Below the pieces are notes generated by a model, which saw nothing but the letters and a program-made list of their open reading frames with translations, searched no databases and was not told the origin of the DNA. Both the position numbers and the translations under genes were made by a program. A DNA stretch of 64,000 bases from Bacteroides oleiciplenus YIT 12058 (lineage in GTDB: Bacteria; Bacteroidota; Bacteroidia; Bacteroidales; Bacteroidaceae). This document shows, piece by piece, positions 46,136 through 53,879 of this stretch (its first letter is position 1; the number at the start of each line of letters is the position of its first letter). The stretch lies in the NCBI RefSeq assembly GCF_000315485.1, contig NZ_JH992944.1, forward strand, positions 618,385 through 682,384, given 5' to 3'.

Positions 46136-46225
46136 GCGCTATAGGGTAAGAAGCGATAACATAAAACCACCCAATAATAACACAATACTCCACGATATAC
46201 TTCATCTCTGTTCTAATCAGCTATA

Positions 46226-46235
46226 ATCCACTATC
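46226..46235. promoter_or_regulatory. Shared 10-bp motif ATCCACTATC
   Basis: Identical to the spacer of the inverted repeat upstream of susC (35479-35488) and in the same orientation relative to the minus-strand operon it precedes. Candidate binding site for the PUL 1 HTCS. Confidence 0.35.
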
Positions 46236-46379
46236 TAAGCTCTGCAAATACTCTGTCAGCCTGAAAGCTTTTCAGACTATTCATGAAACTTGATGCCTGA
46301 ACAGTTCTGGTCAAAAGCTCTTTTCAGTCGTACCCGGTTCGCATTTCCTTCGCTTCTATAGAAGGATGAAAATAGCGAA

Positions 46380-46423
46380 GCAGATACGAAGAGGGTACGA
46401 AGGAGGTATAAAGAGGCTACGAG
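46380..46423. repeat. Degenerate 11-bp tandem repeat
   Basis: Four units of 11 bp (GCAGATACGAA, GAGGGTACGAA, GGAGGTATAAA, GAGGCTACGAG). The complement has a CTCCTT-type core and the same 11-bp period as the repeat at 28087-28141. Confidence 0.5.
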
Positions 46424-46470
46424 GTGGAATAAATTGTTCTGTTTTTCTGCCTCGTAAACAGCTAAATTCG

Positions 46471-46478
46471 TATCTTTG
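46471..46478 (+). promoter_or_regulatory. -7 element of radA
   Basis: TATCTTTG is a perfect TAnnTTTG match, 29 nt before the radA ATG at 46508. Confidence 0.6.
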
Positions 46479-46507
46479 ACCAATCATTCAGCAAGACATT
46501 TTCTTAT

Positions 46508-47875
46508 ATGGCAAAAGAAAAAACAGTTTATGTATGCACTAACTGCGGTCAAGACTCTCCGAAATGGATAGGCAAATGTCCGTCATGCGGAGAGTGGAAT
46601 ACGTATGTAGAGGAGATTGTGCGAAAAGAGGTAGTGAACAAACGTCCGGTATCCGGAATAGAAACAGAAAAGCCAAAGCCTGTCATTCTCAGCGAAATAG
46701 AAGCGGATGACGAACCACGTATCAACTTGCACGACGAAGAGCTGAACCGAGTGTTGGGAGGTGGATTGGTTCCCGGCTCTTTGGTACTCATCGGCGGTGA
46801 ACCGGGTATCGGTAAATCAACGCTGGTGCTGCAAACCGTGCTGCATATCCCTGAGAAACGTGTTCTCTATGTTTCCGGTGAAGAAAGTGCCCGCCAGTTA
46901 AAGCTGCGTGCCGACCGTTTGTCACAGAACCCCACCGATTGCCTCATTGTTTGCGAAACGTCATTGGAGCAGATTTTTGTTCATATAAAAAACACACGCC
47001 CAGATTTGGTTATCATCGACTCCATACAGACCATATCAACAGAAAGCATCGAATCGTCACCAGGCAGCATTGCACAGGTACGGGAATGTTCGGCAAGCAT
47101 CCTTCGCTTTGCCAAGGAGACGCACACGCCGGTGTTGCTTATCGGGCATATCAACAAGGAAGGCAGCATTGCCGGGCCGAAGGTGTTGGAACATATCGTA
47201 GATACGGTATTGCAGTTTGAGGGTGACCAACATTATATGTACCGCATCCTGCGCAGTATCAAGAACCGTTTCGGAAGTACGGCGGAGCTGGGCATTTACG
47301 AGATGCGGCAGGATGGTTTACGGCAAGTCAGCAATCCGTCGGAACTGCTGCTGAGCCAGGACCACGAAGGAATGAGCGGCGTAGCCATCGCCTCGGCTAT
47401 AGAAGGGATACGCCCATTCCTGATTGAGACACAGGCATTGGTGAGCAGTGCGGTATACGGTAATCCGCAACGTTCTGCTACCGGATTCGACCTGCGGAGA
47501 ATGAATATGCTGCTGGCTGTGTTGGAAAAGCGGGTCGGTTTCAAGTTGGCGCAGAAAGATGTATTCCTCAATATCGCAGGAGGATTGAAGGTGAACGACC
47601 CGGCAATAGACCTGGCAGTTATCAGCGCTATTCTTTCCAGCAATATGGATACGGCTATTGAACAGGAGGTTTGTATGGCGGGGGAAATCGGTTTGTCCGG
47701 GGAGATACGTCCGGTGAATAGAATTGAGCAACGCATAGGAGAAGCGGAGAAGTTAGGGTTCAAACGGTTTGTACTGCCTAAGTATAATCTGCAGGGCATT
47801 GACACGAAGAAGATTAAGATAGAGCTAATACCGGTGCGGAAGGTGGAGGAGGCGTTCCGGGCACTGTTCGGATAA
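46508..47875 (+). CDS. radA: DNA repair protein RadA
   Basis: 455 residues, full length. N-terminal zinc finger (Cys10, Cys13, Cys24, Cys27), Walker A GGEPGIGKST (96-105), the RadA signature KNRFG, and the C-terminal Lon-like domain (GGLKVNDPAIDLAVISAILSS; GEIGLSGEIRPVNRIEQRI). RadA is a RecA-like helicase/ATPase that promotes branch migration in recombination and repair. It is a core gene, unrelated to the flanking glycan loci, and is followed after 26 nt by the lipoprotein gene. Confidence 0.97.
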   Translation: MAKEKTVYVCTNCGQDSPKWIGKCPSCGEWNTYVEEIVRKEVVNKRPVSGIETEKPKPVILSEIEADDEPRINLHDEELNRVLGGGLVPGSLVLIGGEPGIGKSTLVLQTVLHIPEKRVLYVSGEESARQLKLRADRLSQNPTDCLIVCETSLEQIFVHIKNTRPDLVIIDSIQTISTESIESSPGSIAQVRECSASILRFAKETHTPVLLIGHINKEGSIAGPKVLEHIVDTVLQFEGDQHYMYRILRSIKNRFGSTAELGIYEMRQDGLRQVSNPSELLLSQDHEGMSGVAIASAIEGIRPFLIETQALVSSAVYGNPQRSATGFDLRRMNMLLAVLEKRVGFKLAQKDVFLNIAGGLKVNDPAIDLAVISAILSSNMDTAIEQEVCMAGEIGLSGEIRPVNRIEQRIGEAEKLGFKRFVLPKYNLQGIDTKKIKIELIPVRKVEEAFRALFG

Positions 47876-47901
47876 CACATTATAAATGTAATACATGAAA
47901 T

Positions 47902-49716
47902 ATGAGAAAACATGTCCACATTTTAGGCCTGATATTCCTTGCGACAGCATGTGAATGTCCCATTAACGAAAACTATATTGAAATAAAAGAACCGGACAAA
48001 GAAATATCTGTCAGTATGGATTTGAATGCTTTCACGAATGGGGAAGCTATTCTTATCAATAAAGCTACTCAGTTGGAGTATTCCCTGAACCTATCCGGCA
48101 AAACCGCGAGTAAAATCATCTTCACCTTGGGAAGCCAGATTTGGGAGACAACTTCGCCCAACGGTTCACTGCTCATTGACGAAACCAGCTTTCCCAACGG
48201 AAATTACACACTAAAAGCACAGTTTTATGCTCCTACCGGAAGCGGCAGTATTGCCGACCAATTGGAAGCAGAAGCATATTCAGGTGAGATGAGCTGGCCC
48301 GTCATCATCGACTACCAAATGGCACTTTTTGATATCGTTACTTACCGAACGAATGAAAACCGATCGTTGGAATTGAGTTGGCAAGCCCCGATATTATCAC
48401 ATCTTACCATATCTTCATATACCATCCAGGCCACGAATAAGTATGCGGGTTACTACAGCGAAACGGTTCCCGCAAACCAAACTTATTTCATAGATACCCG
48501 CCATATAGGTATTGAGACTACCTATATGGTATATGCCAATGTGAAGTATGAAGGAAAAGAAAATCTGACTTGGCATATAGGAGAAACCAAAGTGCCGGAA
48601 AACTTGCCACGCCTGTACACATCGGAATGGGATATGGAGCACATCCAACTTTGCTGGGAACTGCCGTACAATTGCCTGCTGAGTTTTACTATTAATAGAG
48701 AACCCACTTTCTCTCCCGCCAAAGAAGCAACATCGATGAAGCTTCCTGTTATCAATTTTGGTACGAATTCATGGTATGATGCAAACCAAATCCTTATGAC
48801 ATTGTCACGTATCGACCATCCTTCGGAAAATATCTTCCAAAAGGAAATAGCTGTAGGCTCTCCCGGATATTTTTACGAAAACGAGCGGTCAAATTCATGG
48901 TGCTACAACCCTGTTACCAAGATGCTGTATGCCAACAGTGATTTCCTGAATGCCTATCAGTATCTGCAACTCACCCCCGAAACAACTCTCAGCATATCAA
49001 GGGGCAGCACCGTATTCACCTCATACACAGAACCATTATTAGCCATAGCCACAACAGACAACCTGGAAATCAGAGATGCCCGGACGTTGAATCTGAAACA
49101 TACACTCACCATTCCCAACCTCAATTCGACCAAAGGGGATATTATATTCACTTCCGATGGAAAATTAATCTATAAAACCACCGATCCTGATTGGGTACAT
49201 CACAACATTGTCGTCAGTAAACTTGATGGAAGCATAATTTCTTCTACGCGCGTAGGAGGAAACCCCATACTCATCTCCCCCGACGGTAAACGCATCGGTG
49301 CTTCTGACTTTTCTGGAATGAAAATTATCGAATTGGAAAATGATCTGTTTTCTCGTGAATATATTTTACCCATTCCTATCGAGAAACAGGGAAGAACGAT
49401 CTTTAATCCTATTAATCCTTCCCAGCTCATTATCTCCGACCAAGAGAACCACTGTATAGAAATACGCAATTGCCAGACCTATGAGTTGATAGAAAACATA
49501 CGGCTGAAAGATGAAATGCAATATCTGTCGACCGACCCTGTCACCGGCAATCTATTGGTAGGAAATGACCACAAGTTATCTGTACTGTCAGCCGTCGATT
49601 ATCAGGAGATTTTCACAGTGAATGCTCCTTATCACATTTGGCCTACATTGACAGGCGATTACTTAACTTCCTATGACGGCTATATTCTTAACATCAAAAA
49701 CACATCATCCAAATGA
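47902..49716 (+). CDS. Lipoprotein with fibronectin-like and propeller-like regions, unknown function
   Basis: 604 residues. The start MRKHVHILGLIFLATAC gives a lipobox with Cys17. I do not recognise the family. Residues 25-250 look like two or three beta-sandwich domains (LELSWQAPILSHLTISSYTI resembles a fibronectin III strand pattern). Residues 300-600 contain repeats of about 40 residues (LAIATTDNLEIRDARTL; LLVGNDHKLSVLSAVDYQEI) like WD/YVTN propeller blades. It is translationally coupled to the next gene (ATGA overlap), so the two probably form one envelope complex. Confidence 0.7.
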   Translation: MRKHVHILGLIFLATACECPINENYIEIKEPDKEISVSMDLNAFTNGEAILINKATQLEYSLNLSGKTASKIIFTLGSQIWETTSPNGSLLIDETSFPNGNYTLKAQFYAPTGSGSIADQLEAEAYSGEMSWPVIIDYQMALFDIVTYRTNENRSLELSWQAPILSHLTISSYTIQATNKYAGYYSETVPANQTYFIDTRHIGIETTYMVYANVKYEGKENLTWHIGETKVPENLPRLYTSEWDMEHIQLCWELPYNCLLSFTINREPTFSPAKEATSMKLPVINFGTNSWYDANQILMTLSRIDHPSENIFQKEIAVGSPGYFYENERSNSWCYNPVTKMLYANSDFLNAYQYLQLTPETTLSISRGSTVFTSYTEPLLAIATTDNLEIRDARTLNLKHTLTIPNLNSTKGDIIFTSDGKLIYKTTDPDWVHHNIVVSKLDGSIISSTRVGGNPILISPDGKRIGASDFSGMKIIELENDLFSREYILPIPIEKQGRTIFNPINPSQLIISDQENHCIEIRNCQTYELIENIRLKDEMQYLSTDPVTGNLLVGNDHKLSVLSAVDYQEIFTVNAPYHIWPTLTGDYLTSYDGYILNIKNTSSK

Positions 49717-50396
49717 AACAGAAATATATCTTTATCATAGCATTGCTACTTTGTACCCTCCCAATCAGCGCACAACAATTGACCCTGGAATACAATTGCG
49801 GATATGCCACTTACAACATGAATGATTTGAAAGACTTTATGGCAAATCCCCCTACTCCGGTACAAAATACCAAAACAACGGATAACTTCCCCGGATATAT
49901 CACCCACGAAGGGAAGTTCGGCATAGCATGGCATCGCTTGCACCAGGCAGGTATCCTGATTAGTTATATGAACACAGTAGGCAGTCGCGGAGTGGCAGAT
50001 TATTCCGGTAGCTATCGATTAGACTTCCGGGTTAAAGGCATACGTACAGGATTGTTCTATCGCTTTTTCTTACCTGAAGCGGCTGAAAAGATCATATCAC
50101 CTTACTTGCAAATTTCCACCGGAGCTATATTCAACAAAGGGAAACTAAAGGAAGCAGCAACTGTGGGCAATTACACAGAAAGCGAGTCCAGTTCTTTAGG
50201 AGGAATCAATCTTTATCTGGAACCAGCACTGGGGTGCAAAATAAAGTTATCGCCACGGATAGCGCTCAATGTCAGTGCAGGTTATGAATGGGACTTTGTC
50301 AAGAAATTTACTTACGACGGAGAAAAGGCTAACTTAAGCCCAAACTGGAGCGGCTTCAGGCTGCAAGGAGGAATAATTTACTATATTCCCTTGTAA
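49713..50396 (+). CDS. Small outer-membrane beta-barrel protein
   Basis: 227 residues with a signal peptide (1-20, ending PISAQ). The rest alternates short amphipathic strands and ends in an aromatic/hydrophobic residue (GGIIYYIPL), the pattern of 8-12-stranded porin-like barrels. Function unknown. The start codon overlaps the stop of the lipoprotein gene by 4 bp. Confidence 0.7.
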   Translation: MKQKYIFIIALLLCTLPISAQQLTLEYNCGYATYNMNDLKDFMANPPTPVQNTKTTDNFPGYITHEGKFGIAWHRLHQAGILISYMNTVGSRGVADYSGSYRLDFRVKGIRTGLFYRFFLPEAAEKIISPYLQISTGAIFNKGKLKEAATVGNYTESESSSLGGINLYLEPALGCKIKLSPRIALNVSAGYEWDFVKKFTYDGEKANLSPNWSGFRLQGGIIYYIPL

Positions 50397-50429
50397 TATT
50401 CATATTTTCATTTCTAATAACAGAGTTTT

Positions 50430-52040
50430 ATGATACAAGAATACCAACTACGTGTGCTCCCCGAAGTGGCAGCCAACGAACAACGACTGAAAGAATACCT
50501 CGTACAGGAAAAAGGATTGAATGTACGTGACATCACCGCTACGCGGATATTAAAACGCAGCATCGACGCCCGGCAACGGACTATCTTTGTCAACCTGACC
50601 GTACGGGTTTATCAAAATGAAACGCCCAAAGATGACGAGTTTCAGCACACTACCTATAATAATGTGGAAGGAAAACCGCAGGTCATCGTAGTAGGTGCAG
50701 GCCCCGGCGGATTATTCGCAGCATTAAAGCTTATAGAACTTGGGCTACGCCCCATCATCGTGGAACGCGGCAAAGACGTGCGCGAGCGTAAGAAAGACCT
50801 GGCACTCATCAGCCGGGAACACACGGTTAACCCGGAATCCAATTATAGCTTCGGTGAAGGAGGTGCGGGAGCTTACTCGGACGGCAAGCTCTACACCCGC
50901 AGCAAAAAGCGCGGAAATGTGGATAAAATACTTAATGTATTTTGCCAGCACGGAGCATCTACAGCTATTCTTGTTGACGCCCATCCCCATATCGGTACAG
51001 ACAAACTGCCGAGAGTCATAGAAAACATGCGGAACACCATCATTGAATGTGGCGGTGAGGTACATTTCGAAACACGCATGGATGCACTTATCATTGAAGG
51101 CGAAAAAGTGAAAGGCATTGAGACGAATACCGGAAAGACTTTCCTCGGCCCTGTGATTCTGGCAACCGGACATTCTGCACGGGATGTATACCGCTGGCTG
51201 GCGGACAATAATGTAGAAATTGAGGCAAAAGGCATTGCCGTAGGCGTACGTCTGGAACATCCTTCGGAATTGATCGACCAGATACAATATCATAACAAGA
51301 ACGGACGGGGAAAATATCTGCCTGCTGCAGAATATAGTTTTGTGACACAGGTAGACGGACGAGGAGTATATAGTTTCTGTATGTGCCCGGGTGGTTTCGT
51401 TGTCCCCGCTGCCAGTGGTCCGCAACAGATTGTAGTAAACGGGATGAGTCCCAGTAATCGCGGTTCACGCTGGAGCAATTCGGGGATGGTGGTAGAACTG
51501 AGACCGGAAGACCTGGAACATGAGAAATCAGGAATGCAGAATAACTCTACTGAGGATTCTTCATCCTCTATTCTTCATTCTTCATTAAACATGATGTATT
51601 TTCAGGAATCCTTAGAATCTACCTGCTGGCAGCAAGGCAATATGCGGCAAACAGCACCCGCACAACGTATGCTGGACTTTACACGTAAAAAGCTGAGTTA
51701 TGACCTTCCCGAAAGTTCATACGCCCCGGGGCTAATATCTTCTCCACTTCACTTCTGGATGCCCCTATTTCTGACTGAAAGACTAAGCAAAGGTTTGCAG
51801 CAATTCGGACAATACAGTCGCGGATTCCTTACGAATGAAGCTGTCATGATTGGCGTAGAAACGCGCACATCAGCTCCCGTACGAATCATAAGAGACAGAG
51901 ATACGTTGCAGCACGTCCGAATAAAAGGACTGTTTCCTTGCGGAGAAGGAGCCGGGTATGCAGGCGGAATCGTATCGGCAGGCATCGATGGAGAACGATG
52001 CGCAGAAGCAGCGGCCAATGCCGTTTACCTCAAACGGTAA
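50430..52040 (+). CDS. FAD-dependent dehydrogenase (COG2509-like) with a low-complexity insert
   Basis: 536 residues, no signal peptide. An N-terminal small domain (1-80) is followed by the FAD/NAD Rossmann motif VIVVGAGPGGLFAALKLIE (Gly89, Gly91, Gly94), a central YSFGEGGAGAYSDGKLYTR, LATGHSARDVYRWL, and the C-terminal FAD loop GLFPCGEGAGYAGGIVSAG. This matches the large uncharacterised FAD-dependent dehydrogenase family; substrate unknown. Residues about 361-388 are Ser/Asn/His-rich and encoded by a direct repeat of TTCTTCATTC type (51541-51590); they look inserted into an otherwise conserved region. The frame stays open. Confidence 0.85.
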   Translation: MIQEYQLRVLPEVAANEQRLKEYLVQEKGLNVRDITATRILKRSIDARQRTIFVNLTVRVYQNETPKDDEFQHTTYNNVEGKPQVIVVGAGPGGLFAALKLIELGLRPIIVERGKDVRERKKDLALISREHTVNPESNYSFGEGGAGAYSDGKLYTRSKKRGNVDKILNVFCQHGASTAILVDAHPHIGTDKLPRVIENMRNTIIECGGEVHFETRMDALIIEGEKVKGIETNTGKTFLGPVILATGHSARDVYRWLADNNVEIEAKGIAVGVRLEHPSELIDQIQYHNKNGRGKYLPAAEYSFVTQVDGRGVYSFCMCPGGFVVPAASGPQQIVVNGMSPSNRGSRWSNSGMVVELRPEDLEHEKSGMQNNSTEDSSSSILHSSLNMMYFQESLESTCWQQGNMRQTAPAQRMLDFTRKKLSYDLPESSYAPGLISSPLHFWMPLFLTERLSKGLQQFGQYSRGFLTNEAVMIGVETRTSAPVRIIRDRDTLQHVRIKGLFPCGEGAGYAGGIVSAGIDGERCAEAAANAVYLKR

Positions 52041-52064
52041 CTTCATTTACACACTGTTTATTGC

Positions 52065-52072
52065 TAACTTTG
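52065..52072 (+). promoter_or_regulatory. -7 element of the ECF sigma gene
   Basis: TAACTTTG matches TAnnTTTG. Transcription from about 52080 gives a short leader before the ATG at 52095, which is why that start is preferred to 52086. Confidence 0.5.
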
Positions 52073-52094
52073 CTATACCTTTTTAATGTACATA

Positions 52095-52676
52095 ATGAAA
52101 AGCACAACTGACATATCAATGAGCAATGTTATCGTAAATTCTTTTAATGAGATATACACTTCTTATTACAAGAAGTCATTCTTCTTTGCCAAATCATATG
52201 TTCATGATGATTTGGCAGCAGAAGATATTGCTTCCGAATCGTTGATTAAATTATGGGAAAAATTAAAAACAGAGAAAATAGATTATATAGAACCGCTCCT
52301 ACTTACCATATTAAAGAATAAAGCTTTGGACTACCTGAAGCACGAAGAAGTCAAACGCACGGCTTTTGAATCTATGGCCGATTGGCAGCAACAGGAACTT
52401 TCTATTCGTATTTCAACTTTAGAATCATGTGATCCCAATGAAATATTCTCGGATGAAGTAGAAAGTATCATCCGGGAAACATTGAAATCACTATCCGACC
52501 AAACCCGACAGGCATTTCTACTGAGCCGGTTCGAAAACAAGTCCAATAAAGAAATTGCCGAACAGATGGGAATTTCCGTAAAAGGAGTGGAATATCATAT
52601 ATCAAAAGCATTAAAGGCATTACGGATAACTTTAAAAGATTATCTTCCTCTATTTTATTTCTTCTTCTATTATTAA
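52095..52676 (+). CDS. ECF-type RNA polymerase sigma factor
   Basis: About 193 residues. Region 2 is at roughly 25-90 (DDLAAEDIASESLIKLWEKL, with the LLLTILKNKALDYLKHE segment for -10 recognition) and region 4 at 130-185 (LSDQTRQAFLLSRFENKSNKEIAEQMGISVKGVEYHISKALKAL). No extra domains. It forms, with the FecR gene 107 nt downstream and the STN-SusC after it, the trans-envelope signalling circuit that controls PUL 2: substrate binding to SusC frees sigma from FecR. Confidence 0.92.
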   Translation: MKSTTDISMSNVIVNSFNEIYTSYYKKSFFFAKSYVHDDLAAEDIASESLIKLWEKLKTEKIDYIEPLLLTILKNKALDYLKHEEVKRTAFESMADWQQQELSIRISTLESCDPNEIFSDEVESIIRETLKSLSDQTRQAFLLSRFENKSNKEIAEQMGISVKGVEYHISKALKALRITLKDYLPLFYFFFYY

Positions 52677-52783
52677 ATTCAGTCATGTATCTCTACCTTT
52701 TTGAGAGCAGGAATCTTTTTTTCCAATTTTCTTTTAGGGTTGTTTTCACTTCAATCGTTAATATATAAAACACAATAAAGAAA

Positions 52784-53728
52784 ATGAATTCCGAATTACT
52801 TCAAAAATATATATCCGGCAATGCCACTGAAACCGAAAAGCAACGTGTTACTGAGTGGATGCAAGAAAGTCCGGAAAACATGCGCGAATATATGGCACTG
52901 CGCAAGCTACATAATATTGCCCTATGGCGCACAGAACCTGTGAAAACAGAAAATAAGCAGTTTAAAAAGCATTTTACATTGCGTACACTTTGGATAGAGA
53001 CTGCAAAAATTGCAGCAATATTCGCAGTTATTTTATTAGGTACATACTATTGGTCCGAAAAGCACCAGACAGAACAAAGTGAATCACTACAGTCCATACA
53101 TGTACCCGCCGGACAGCGAGCCGAACTAATGTTGGCAGACGGTACTAAAGTATGGCTGAATTCGCTTAGTACGTTAACCTTCCCAGGACATTTTACCGGT
53201 AATATCCGGAATGTAAAGCTGGACGGTGAAGGCTACTTCGCAGTAACTAAAAATGCAAAACAACCTTTTATTGTAGAAACAAATAAATGTAATGTCAAAG
53301 TATTGGGTACAGAATTCAATGTCATGGCTTATGCAGCGGACAGTATCTGGGAAACAGCTTTACTGGAAGGAGCAGTAGAAATCTTAAGTCCCGGTACTAC
53401 AATAAACGGGATGAAACTAGAACCCAATACAATGGCTAGTCTAAAAGGAAACAAACTGATAAAAAGACGAATTAAAGAACCTGATCACTTTTTATGGCGT
53501 GAAGGTTTGATTTGCTTCAATAACATATCAGTCAAAGACATGCTGGAAAAGCTAAAGTTATTCTACGGAGTAGACATTATTGTAAACAATACTAAAATAT
53601 TAAACAATCGTTATACAGGTAAGTTCAGGACGAGAGATGGGATAGAACATGTACTAAGAGTTCTCAGACTGAATAACAAATTTACCTACAAAAAGGATGA
53701 CGAAAAGAATGTAATCACCATTAATTAA
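52784..53728 (+). CDS. FecR-family anti-sigma factor
   Basis: 314 residues. Cytoplasmic N-terminal sigma-binding helices (1-60, with TETEKQRVTEWMQESPEN), one membrane helix (about 72-90, AKIAAIFAVILLGTYYW), then the periplasmic FecR domain (GQRAELMLADGTKVWLNSLS; LDGEGYFAV; VLGTEFNVMAY) and a C-terminal DUF4974/STN-like domain (CFNNISVKDMLEKLKLFYGVDI). It holds the ECF sigma factor inactive until the SusC STN domain contacts it. Confidence 0.95.
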   Translation: MNSELLQKYISGNATETEKQRVTEWMQESPENMREYMALRKLHNIALWRTEPVKTENKQFKKHFTLRTLWIETAKIAAIFAVILLGTYYWSEKHQTEQSESLQSIHVPAGQRAELMLADGTKVWLNSLSTLTFPGHFTGNIRNVKLDGEGYFAVTKNAKQPFIVETNKCNVKVLGTEFNVMAYAADSIWETALLEGAVEILSPGTTINGMKLEPNTMASLKGNKLIKRRIKEPDHFLWREGLICFNNISVKDMLEKLKLFYGVDIIVNNTKILNNRYTGKFRTRDGIEHVLRVLRLNNKFTYKKDDEKNVITIN

Positions 53729-53779
53729 TCTTTTAAAATCGTTTTGCCTATGAAGTAACACACTCGAATAAAAAAGAAA

Positions 53780-53828
53780 TGGGACAGTGCTGCAACACCA
53801 TCCCATGGATAGTCAATTACGCATTGAC
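53780..53828 (+). other. Two small hairpins upstream of susC of PUL 2
   Basis: TGGGA..GTG (53780-53789) pairs with CAC..TCCCA (53796-53805) and GTCAAT (53812-53817) pairs with ATTGAC (53823-53828). They lie in the 151-nt gap between the FecR stop and the SusC start. They may end or slow transcription from the sigma-FecR genes, or belong to the susC leader. No T-run. Confidence 0.35.
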
Positions 53829-53879
53829 AGTTTTCTCTAATAATCTTAAGTAAAAACCTAAAATTAGTAATGCAAATAT

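Larger units (their letters stand above)
46079..46507. other. 429-bp intergenic region between PUL 1 operon and radA
   Basis: No gene seen. It contains divergent promoters (46128-46135 minus, 46471-46478 plus), the ATCCACTATC motif at 46226-46235, and a degenerate 11-bp tandem repeat at 46380-46423. Confidence 0.6.

Noticed and set aside
46277..46483. 68-codon frame upstream of radA on the minus strand
   Set aside because: Covers the degenerate tandem repeat and the radA promoter; no homology pattern.
50745..51425. 226-codon frame on the minus strand opposite the FAD dehydrogenase
   Set aside because: Antisense shadow of a conserved Rossmann-fold protein.
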